NCBI GenBank assembly: GCA_964058805.1
Contig: CAXKVV010000824.1
Span: 24,589 to 88,588 of the forward strand
Direction: 5' to 3'
From: Schoenoplectus triqueter
Taxonomy: Eukaryota > Streptophyta > Magnoliopsida > Poales > Cyperaceae
DNA length: 64,000 nt
This document shows, in pieces, positions 54,953 through 64,000 of the stretch (position 1 is the first letter of the stretch; each line of letters begins with the position of its first letter). The notes below the pieces were generated by a model. The model was not told the DNA's origin, searched no databases, and was given only the letters and a program-made list of their open reading frames with translations. A program made the position numbers and the translations under genes.

Positions 54953-57298
54953 ATGATATTAGCACACTAATCGATGTCATAATAAAATACATTTCGTAAT
55001 TAACACTCATTTGAAAATTAATTCTGAACAAAATTGGTCTGGAACAGTCGAACAGATCAGTCGCTAGTCGCTACAAGCCTACAAGGAGAGAGATCCTTGA
55101 AAATTGAGAGCTAGGCGTAGGCACAAAGCCATAAATGCTTCGGCCACAAAAACTGAAGAGACCTAAAAAGCTGGGACGCCGCTGTCAGTATATTTTTTTG
55201 GGGGACTGTACGCCAGCCATAGACCTCGAGAGAGAGAAAGAGAGAGAGAGAGTTGATTGTTGAAGTCAAGTGTATGAATTCCGATTCATTCATGCCAGTA
55301 CAAGAGATAAAGAGAGGCCTATGATCATGATCAGGCACAGGCGCACCGCGCACAGCTGGAGGTTGTCAGAGAAATCTGATGAGGCAGTGCTAATAGCAGA
55401 GGTGAGATGCGAGGAGGAGAGGAGGAGGCTAAAGTTGGGATTGATGGCGAGCACATGGTTGCACTTACACAGTAGTCAATGCATGTAACTCTTGCTTTAG
55501 CCTATTCCCATTTATTGCTCTGTCGATCTTCTACTGTTCTACATATTGTGCCACATATACCAACACCATCACTATTTTTATTTCCACTTCTACAGTTCAT
55601 CTGTTCTAATTCTACTTCTACATCAAATCATCAACTGTATTTGGGGTGCAATGCATTCATGGTCTTGTTAACTTGTTATTGCTATTATTATCACTGTCAT
55701 CTTTAAAGTTGGTATTCAGTTGTTGTTATGTCATCATCGTATTAGAATTCTTTTTGACAGAATTACAATTTTATAAAAATATTTAAAAATAGTGAAGATA
55801 TCAAAACCGATTTTTGTACTTAATTTGCTCCAATAAAGAGAAAATATTGTGTCATTTGTTTTTCAAAACGAACATATCATCAATTAAACATATAAAGTAT
55901 AAGATATTGGTTATGCATAAAACATGATTTTTTTTCACACGGTTTTCTTTATTTTGAATGGGTTGCCAAAATAACATTTAAACATCATTTGTTAAATATT
56001 ACTACCCAATCCGCGCAAGAAGATGAAATTAGCACCAAATAAAAAATAGTGACTATTGGAAAAACAAAGAAATAAAACATGCAAGTGCCTATATGGATGG
56101 TTTAAAATAAATTAAAATTATTGCATGCCAAGTGCCTACAGAGTACAGACCAACGCATGCTCAGCACACATGCAGATTCCCTTCTATTTTGGAAAATCAA
56201 GAACTACGTAGAAACACCCATCAAGAAAAATGTTTAATGCACGCATTCGATCAAGTAAATGATATTTGTTACTTACAATAATGGATTCAAAATAAAATTT
56301 GACTTAACATAGTTGGCTACCAGAAGTTTGCAGTGGTGTTTTTTTTAGTTGCTTGTTTGTATAAACTTACTAAATTCTTCAGCATTTTATGATTAATTAA
56401 AATTTACAAAGGAATCAATTTAATAAGTTATGTTTTAGAATGTCCGAAAACTGATAAGAATTTCTATCGAACTAAATATAAATCATCAGTATAATTTGTA
56501 ATAATTTAGATAGAATTATTTATAAAAACATGGCAATTTGAATATTTGATTGGTCAGTAAACAAATGAATCGAATAGCTCACTATACAAATTTCGTTGGC
56601 ATGCAGGAACTATATCCAGATATATAATTAGTTTGGGTAACAGTTAATATGTATACAAAATTAGCAAATTTTGAATTAAACTTTACTCCTCCATCAACGC
56701 CAATAACAGTTTTACATGCTTTTGTGTTCTTTTCCAGAAACCACTACATTGAATTATTGTGGATTAGTTGGTGCATTAAGTAAAAAGCACTCACACTTTA
56801 CTGTCACACTTTATGAGAATCCACTGGCTTTGAACCACCAGCGACCTGTACCATCACGGTGCATTCAATTTTGCATGGATTATTATATATTGACTGATTT
56901 GATTTTAAAGGAGGATTGAAATCAATCAATTTCTTGATTGCTAATGGGGAAGCCTGAACTTGTTTGTTACTCAAAAGCCTTCTTGGGTTCAGAAAGTGCA
57001 CAGTTTTTTGTAGCATATGCTTTCGTCGTCGACAATTTATAAACAGTGTGGAAAGGCAAGTGAAGGAAAGTTCAAATTAAAAAATGTTGGTAGCAAAGTT
57101 GCAACTACAAAAAGTTAAAAAAAAAAGTACTACTTATCATTTGCAAGTTCAATATATAAAAGTTGCAGATCGAGCTCCAATAATTTTTTCTGTGTCAGCG
57201 TTTCTGAAAAAAGTTGTATACATTATCAGATAATCCAAGTTTGGTTTCAATGAGGCCGCATGACATGTGATCTTCAACAGATAATTCAGTATATTTAA
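54953..57298. other. Gene-poor AT-rich region
   Basis: Contains a (GA)n microsatellite at 55225-55255 and scattered short frames (55111-55706, 56716-57016) without recognisable similarity. No element ends were identified. Confidence 0.4.
55225..55255. repeat. (GA)n microsatellite
   Basis: About 30 bp of GAGAGA with two interruptions. Confidence 0.9.
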
Positions 57299-57306
57299 CT
57301 TATAAT

Positions 57307-57708
57307 CAGAGCGGAGTCAGAAATTTTTGATATGGGGTCCATATTTTAAGTCTTTTATATAATTGTTACTTAATTATAAATTTTTTTATGAATGGGGTGA
57401 GGTAGAGAATCAGCTTTTAGCCTAGTGACAAAAAGTAATACCTACCGTGTAAGAGGTCGTGGATTTAAAACTCAGATGAAGGTCTTTATTGGTAATTATG
57501 AAATTTGAGAGCTTGACTCTCATCATTCAAATAAAAAAAAATGAATGGGGTGAGGTCAATAATATAAAAAAATTATAAATTTATGGGGTTAATATTGAGT
57601 GAATTTATAAATTTTCATAAAAAATAGCAAAATTATGAATAAATAAGTGATTTTAAAAAACAATTGAGGTCAATTGACCCTCATTTGCTCTTCTTATTTC
57701 CGCCACGG
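57307..57708. mobile_element. hAT-type MITE interrupted by a SINE
   Basis: Ends CAGAGCGGAGTCAG and, reverse-complemented, CCGTGGCGGAAATAAG. The perfect 8-bp target duplication CTTATAAT lies at 57299-57306 and 57709-57716. Without the SINE and its duplication the element is about 250 bp and non-coding. Confidence 0.85.
57404..57540 (+). mobile_element. tRNA-derived SINE with 16-bp target duplication
   Basis: The 137-bp body has an A-box-like TAGCCTAGTGAC (57418-57429), a degraded B box GGATTTAAAAC (57461-57471) and an A-rich tail at 57531-57540. It is flanked by a perfect direct repeat ATGAATGGGGTGAGGT at 57388-57403 and 57541-57556. These are the marks of LINE-driven insertion of a pol III transcript. 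It resembles plant Au-type SINEs, but family naming needs a search. Confidence 0.85.
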
Positions 57709-57820
57709 CTTATAATATCATATTTATCCTTTAACTCTTCTTTTATTTCATATATATAAATTAATTATTTAATATATCATATTTATCCGCCAAATATTTA
57801 AATTCTTTCATATTTATCTT

Positions 57821-58250
57821 TATTTTTTTCCATATTTATCCATAAAAAGTTCAAGAGTACATTAAATCCTTTCATATACTCTGCCCTCTTATAAATTATA
57901 ATATTTAACATAATACTTCTGAACATGGTACGATGAATCAATGTAAGATTTTATATTAGACAAACTTTATGTTTTGATTCTAATACATTTTATTTTCTAG
58001 TTAAAAGCCATGATAAGAGATGCTTATGTCTTTTAATTTATTTTTTTCCATATTTATCCATAAAAAGTTCAAGAGTACATTAAATCCTTTCATATACTCT
58101 GCCCTCTTATAAATTATAATAATTAACATAATACTTCTGAACATGGTACGACGAATCAATGTAAGATTTTATATTAGACAAACTTTATGTTTTGATTCTA
58201 ATACATTTTATTTTCTAGTTAAAAGCAGATGCTTATGTCTTTTAATTTAT
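57821..58250. repeat. 218-bp tandem duplication
   Basis: 57821-58038 and 58039-58250 are near-identical copies. They differ by a few substitutions and a 10-bp deletion (CATGATAAGA) in the second. No coding content. Recent, given the low divergence. Confidence 0.9.
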
Positions 58251-58647
58251 TTGTTCTAAAATGATTCAAATTAAAATTGATGGTAAATTTATATTTTGAT
58301 TTCATACTCATAAAATAGAGGTGCATTTATATGAAAAAAATAAATTTAAATATTTTTTATAATTATGATAAAATTAATAAATACATTATTATGCATTAAC
58401 ATTTATTATTATTTTATTCATTATTTATTTTTATGGGTTGATGAGTTTTTATAACAGCTAATAATTACCCCTAATTTATATTAAATTTGAGCCACAAACT
58501 TATGACTACATTAGATAGTAATTAGAATGTCGAATCATAAGGACAATAATGAATTATTGATTCTACCTAGTTCACTAACCTAGACAAAAATAAAGTTGTT
58601 TTGACTGAACTAATGTTATATTAAATAATAGCAAGTAAAGACGACAT

Positions 58648-58757
58648 ATATAAATGGTGAATACTATGGCTTATGACTTTTTCTTTTCACTCACTAGTTG
58701 TGGATATAAATGGTGAATACTATGGCTTCTGACTTTTTCTTTTCACTCACTAGTTGA
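58648..58757. repeat. 56-bp tandem duplication
   Basis: 58648-58703 and 58704-58757 share ATATAAATGGTGAATACTAT, then GGCTT and the run to CACTCACTAGTTG, with one TTAT/TTCT difference. Confidence 0.9.
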
Positions 58758-59623
58758 TTCACTCATTTTTATCACTTTTTTAGACAAATATAATGGTATA
58801 AGGTTATCAATTCTAGTTTAGCATTAACTAGCGCTTTTATGTGTCAATATCATGTTTGAATCGTTCAGACTTCATGACTAGATATCCGACCCTAGAGGTT
58901 CAAACCCATTGTGTTTTTTGTTACTAAAATATTATCAATAATTGAAGTTACACAATAATGAGATAACACTAGTATCTGATATAGTTCTAGATATAACCAC
59001 CTAGATTGTAACTTACTGTTATATCTTATGTACAGACTTACATTTCTTACCTTTCGATATCGAAAATTCTAACAATATATATTTCTACAATATATTAACA
59101 TTTCTAAAATAAATCACACAACAAATACATATTACAGTTCTAGAATGATAACATTCATTCAAAAGATAAAATCACACAACAATTGCTAAAAAATTTAAAA
59201 TACATAGCAAATCAACTAAAACAATTCAAGTAGTACAAATCACCACCTCTATAAGGATGATTAGCCACACATATAAATGCTTAAACAATATTAATTCATC
59301 ACAAATAGAGAAGAGATTAAACACAAACTCTTAGTCGATCTCTTGATCAAGTGCTTGAACTCATCGTGTAGTTCTTCTAGATCAACTCTAAGACCCTATA
59401 TCTCTTTCAAAAGCTCCAAACAACGTTTTCAAAACTATCCAGTACGGCTAGTGTGTCCTGTTAAAGAAGGAGAAACTTTTTTTTTATGTCGGGGCAAGAA
59501 ACAACAAGAGAAGTTGCCAAAATGGCTTCTAAGGGAAAACATGCGAGGCACACACACTGTTGGGGTGCGGGTCACAGGCAGTGCAAACGCTAGAAAAAAC
59601 TTAAAAAAAATCGGCTAAGTATT
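58758..59623. other. Gene-poor region, nothing certain
   Basis: AT-rich. A plus-strand frame at 59343-59618 shows no similarity and is not called. A lone B-box-like GGTTCAAACCC is at 58897-58907. Confidence 0.4.
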
Positions 59624-59843
59624 GAGATCCCACTTTCCCTAGCTGTAAGTCCAAGAGTGTGGGTCTCACTCCTGCCTGCCCAATTTGGTTGCTTGTTCAT
59701 GTCTTTGAGATCTCACATTTCCTAGCTACGAATCACACTCTTGCCAGCCCAATTTGGTTGTTTGTTAGTGTCTTTGAGATCCCACATTTCCTGGCTACGA
59801 ATCGCACTCCTGCATGCCTAATTTGATTGCTTGATCGCGTCTT
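59624..59843. repeat. Three-unit minisatellite (units about 83, 69 and 68 bp)
   Basis: Units start GAGATCCCAC or GAGATCTCAC at 59624, 59707 and 59776. Each contains TTTCC(T)AGCT or a close variant, a CACTC...TGCC segment, (C)CAATTTGGTTG or a variant, and an ending GTCTT. Units differ by about 10-20 percent. Confidence 0.85.
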
Positions 59844-61723
59844 AGGTTAGTTGTGCTCCATTTTGCTCTGATCATCACTCAAAGTATGTGATTCCCATAA
59901 TCACAACGGTATTCAGATCTTGGGATATTAAAACAAATAAAATAACTAAAATGTCCTAAAATTGATAAGTTTATGAGATAAGCCTTAATAAAATGTATAT
60001 GAGCTTAAGGCTTATTACGGTAAGGATATGATATGAATAAATCTAATTTTAATGAGTAAAAATAAAGAATGGATGACAGTAATTTCAAATAGATATTATA
60101 ATAAAAGTGTTAGTATCATACTTACCCTTCAACTCTTCTTCTATTTTATATTTGCCCATGAACTATTTAATATATCATATTTACCTATCAATTTTTTTTA
60201 GATAATTTCATATTGACCAAGATACTCGTTAACATATCTAATATATTCTTAAACACTTTGAATTCTTCCTTAGACCCATAAACTCTCAAATATGTAAGTA
60301 AAAAATTTAATCATTATAATATTTTTATATGCACCCAATAATTATCTGTGATAACATATAATTCTTTAACTTTTATATTTACATATAAAATAAAATTTAG
60401 GTTTAAGTAGATATTTTTAATTAATTTTTCTTGACCTAATCTAATATGACATATTCGCTCTAGTTTCGAATTAGATGGAAAAAATAAATAATGACTACCA
60501 AATCAGATTTAAATAAATTAAATTTTGTAAATAACTATAGAAATATTTAAAGAGTTAAATAGTCTATAAGATATCTTAAGAGGTATATATGAATATATTT
60601 TATATGATATATTTGAATTCATAGATAAATATGAAAGATTTTAAAAAGTTGAATATATATACTTTCATTAAATTATATACTTTTTAAATCCTTTATTATT
60701 TACTCAAAATAATATTCATTAACTTTTTAAATCCTTTCATAAAACTTGAGAATATAATTATAATTCATAATTGATAATAGTTAACTCATAGGACTTGAGA
60801 CGACTAATATGGAGAAAAAAAAAGAAAAAATATTACAAGATATAATTATACTGAAAATAATGTAAATTATTTTTATAATTTATTTTATATAGAAAATATA
60901 TATGAAACAATATTTTCCTTAATGAAATAGAAATCTTATTCATACCCATATTCAATTTTTTTTATCCATAATACAGGAGCGGAGAGAAGGGATGGACCGA
61001 CAGGGTCTGCCTCCTACCAAAAAAATAGATAAATTAAATAATTATTGAATAATTTTAATCATAAAACATAAGGTATTCTTCAATTCTGATTCCGCCATCT
61101 TATCGAATATGAGAAGAATAAAAAAATGGGGTAAAAGATACCATTAACACCCTATTCATCGATACAGATGCGATCAGAAACTGGCGACACGAAAAGTGAA
61201 TGTGGAGGGTGCACATGAAATTCAGAGTATACGATCTCCACATGCTCTGCAACTGTAAAGGGAAAGAGTAGGACTGTAACAGTAGAACCGGAAAATACTT
61301 TTGAGCAGGGAGGGGCCACGCAGGGAGTGCCAGAAAAGATAGATATGCACTGGGACTGTGGGAATTGAAGTCTTTTGCATATTTTGCATTGCATTCAGGG
61401 GGCAGATATCTGAGCACCTGCCCCATTTATAACTGCTGCTTCTCATCTCACCTATAATTCTATCTATGCACATTTCCTGATCTCCACCTCCATCTCCTCT
61501 GGACGACTGGACCTGACCTGATGAAGGTGAATTGAAAATTATTCACAGAATAGCGGGTCAATCTTTTTCTTTTGAGGGTATTAGTGGGTTTATCTAGTGT
61601 TGTGGTGTTGTTTATGTATGTCTGATAGCTGTCATTTCGGATCAGGCCATGGAGAGATGTGCAGCTTTGGGTCTGAGTCTGGTTCTGCATCCTGACTCCA
61701 CAGACCAGACCTTACCAGACTGC
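59844..61723. other. Gene-poor AT-rich region
   Basis: No gene supported. A short candidate element with GGAGCGGA at 60977 and TCCGCC at about 61090 could be another hAT-type MITE remnant. Overlapping minus-strand frames around 61100-61690 are chance frames. Confidence 0.35.
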
Positions 61724-61755
61724 TTTATTTTATTTTATTTTATTTTATTTTTTTT
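61724..61755. repeat. (TTTTA)n microsatellite
   Basis: About six TTTTA units followed by a T run. Confidence 0.9.
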
Positions 61756-63592
61756 ACTTTTTTATTACCAGTAAAGTACTCGTTGGATTTTTGTGCGCTT
61801 GCAGTTTCAGCTTAGACCCCAATCCCTATGTCTGTTTATGCACCTCTTGGGCCCTCATCAAATCTCCCGTTCATTTTCACTCTCTCTTTTCATCTTCTTC
61901 TTCCTTGGTAAAGGCTGCTAAAGACGCCCCAGAAAGGTAAAATAGTGTACGATTTACAAATATATCATTGGCTGGCATATGCCTTGTGATAATATGTCAA
62001 GATAGAACTTAGGTAATAAATTTCGAAGAAAAAAAAATAAGGCTGAAAGTTCTTACGAATCGACACATGATCTCGTCTAAGGCTGTCGATGGAACGGACT
62101 CGAATCATTTCAAATACAAATGTACCAATAATTTGAGAAAATTAAATATGTTGTATGTAGATTCATGTTAAATTAGAACTCCGATGATTCAAATATGAAT
62201 TCATATTTTCATCCGTACATCATATATCATAATTTTTTTCAATGAGTATGAAATAAATCATAACTTTAATAATAAATATTAATTAAATAAAAATTTAATG
62301 ATGGAATTTCAATGATATTGTGATGAATGATCAATTTATTTTCGAACTTATTTCAAATTTGATTCATACCTCATCTAAACATTTTTTATTTAAGTAATAT
62401 TTTTTCGTTGGAATATATCATAAGCATAAAATGTAGCGTCAAGCTAAACTTGTCCTAAAGTTATATGTTATCTCATTTTATAAATATAAAATAATATAAA
62501 AGTAAAAAAAATGTAGAAGAACCAGAAATTCTTTTAGTTCTTAAAACAAAGCAATCAAAATATTGATCTTGTCTAAAAGAAAAAAAAACTATATACGTGT
62601 TCACTTGAAGAAACTAAGAACCTTTCTTAATGAATAAATGAAAATAATAAATCTTGTCAAAGTCAAGATTACCCAGAAATCTAGGTTGGAATTGCTTCCC
62701 GCCTGGTCTCGGTCCTCTTGGACCAATAGATTTAGGTCTCCTCTCGTGCAACACCTCATAAATGCAATGTTCAAATCACCACAAAAATGTTCTTTTATAG
62801 TTATGGTAAATTATAACTTCGTCGTCTTCTTCTTGTTTTTCTTAAAAAAAAAACTAGAGTAGTTTCCAAGATACGTAATCTGCAAGTTGCGAATTGATAG
62901 GATTTGCCAACTTATAATTGCGTATTTGTGTTTTCTATTTATATCAACTTTTGTAATAGCGGATTTTGTTATAAGAGAGAACATTGCGTTTCAAGAGTTA
63001 CTCTTGAAACTAGACTTGTTCATCGAAATTCGTCACGAAAAATATAACATATATAACTAATTAGATATTTAAAATAATATTTTTTATAGAATAATTTTTA
63101 TGAAGAAATTTTTGAATACATATGTATATTTTTTTTTCAAATACTTATAATATTATTTAATGATAAATATTATAACTAATTACATAATAATTTATTAAAA
63201 ATAATACAAAGTGTTGTATTACGTTATTATTTCAATTGTGATTTTTCGGTATGATATCATCTCTTCAAATGAAGAAAGAGAAAAATAATATGAGTCATTT
63301 GATTATTATAAATGAAGAGAGAGACAAAATCCATAATAAAAATATAAATAATGTGTCATAACTAAAAGCTTGGAGAGTTAACTCTCTTTTTGAATATAAA
63401 ATTAAGTAAACAAATTTTTATATTACAAATTTTCATATATATATTTTTTTCTGTACAAATGTTATTCTTCTTAAATGTTATTTTCTAACTGACCAAATGA
63501 TAAGTTATGTTATAATTTTTTTTTAAATTCGATGAATGATCGAACATGTGTAATCCTGACATGTTAATTGCATTGATGCTTAATACAATGGT
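61756..63592. other. Gene-poor AT-rich region
   Basis: No gene, RNA or element end supported. The frame at 62638-62862 has no similarity. Confidence 0.4.
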
Positions 63593-64000
63593 GGAGCCAG
63601 AATTTTAAGTGTGGGGGCATGCTACTGTTGTTTTCATTAGTATTTTGGTTCCTATATAATGGGACAAATATATATTTCACCGAATAAAGTGGCTCAATTC
63701 TCATGTCATTTTTTTTTCAATATTTTCAGAAAATTTAACTTTTTTTAAGATATTATCTTATCAATATTTGTATGTCAAATAGATAATATTTCAATAAAAG
63801 TATTGGATATAATAAAATAATTGAAAGCAATAAAAATGGAGTTCAAAGAATTTTGAGAATAAAAATTTCACTTAGCAAATTGGATCCTTGATTCACACAA
63901 GAAGTTTTAAAAGTTTACTCATTTGCATATGAATCAAAATACAAATGTAAGAAAACCAGTCTATCTTAACATAGATATAGAAAAGAAATACGGTTGCTTC
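63593..64000. mobile_element. Possible hAT-type element end at the right edge
   Basis: TGGTGGAGCCAGAATTTTAAGTGTGGGGG resembles the GTGGCGGAGCCAGAATTTTT start common to plant hAT-type elements (compare 57307). The rest runs off the window, so its extent is unknown. Confidence 0.35.

Noticed and set aside
58897..58907. GGTTCAAACCC, a strong B-box match, as a second SINE or tRNA gene
   Set aside because: No A box at suitable distance, no cloverleaf, no A-rich tail and no flanking duplication.
60976..61094. Small hAT MITE with GGAGCGGA and TCCGCC ends
   Set aside because: Ends are short and the flanking 8-mers do not match; kept only as a remark in the intergenic entry.
61100..61690. Overlapping minus-strand frames near the right side as a gene
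   Set aside because: Three overlapping frames of 80-108 codons with Ser/Leu/Cys-rich chance composition and no domain, splice or promoter evidence.

Overview
This window is nuclear DNA of a flowering plant. The genes have GT–AG introns and plant-specific families (an IMK2-type receptor kinase, a CC-NB-LRR resistance protein, a chloroplast-targeted MATE transporter), and about half the window is LTR retrotransposon and DNA-transposon sequence. The sequence alone does not fix the species. No rRNA, tRNA, CRISPR array or bacterial feature was found.

Layout. (1) 1-2400: 5' part of an IMK2-like LRR receptor kinase on the minus strand, running off the left edge. (2) 2700-6060: intergenic DNA with a recurring palindromic motif, a MITE swollen by a TAA microsatellite, and a long-TIR element. 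(3) 6059-23497: a three-layer nest. A young 16.1-kb Ty3/gypsy element (6383-22461) with two 5.45-kb LTRs sits in a SIRE-like LTR, which sits in an older AT-rich element. (4) 23498-26627: the truncated 3' end of an Athila/Tat-like gypsy element with a 1.49-kb LTR. (5) 26628-29285: a decayed hAT element with a smaller hAT derivative, a MITE and a GC-rich inverted repeat inside it. (6) 31322-34148: a divergent gene pair, PRA1 (minus) and a three-exon POP5 gene (plus). (7) 34376-34770: a dead duplicate of one exon of the MATE gene that lies 12.5 kb downstream. (8) 35695-40776: a complete Ty1/copia element with identical LTRs, a perfect target duplication and one uninterrupted polyprotein. (9) 41868-45159: a two-exon CC-NB-LRR gene. 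(10) 45939-49713: a 12-exon MATE (DETOXIFICATION 44/45-like) gene on the minus strand, convergent with the NLR. (11) 49714-64000: AT-rich, gene-poor DNA with a hAT derivative, a SINE nested in a MITE, and several tandem duplications.

The five host genes look intact within the window: IMK2 (partial), PRA1, POP5, the NLR and MATE. They serve separate roles: receptor signalling, vesicle trafficking, RNase P/MRP processing of tRNA and rRNA, pathogen recognition, and plastid-envelope transport. They do not form a functional cluster. The history of the region is mainly one of nested transposition: two recent LTR-element insertions over much older decayed elements. Exon models for POP5, the NLR and MATE were built by hand from splice sites and reading-frame continuity; all phases agree.
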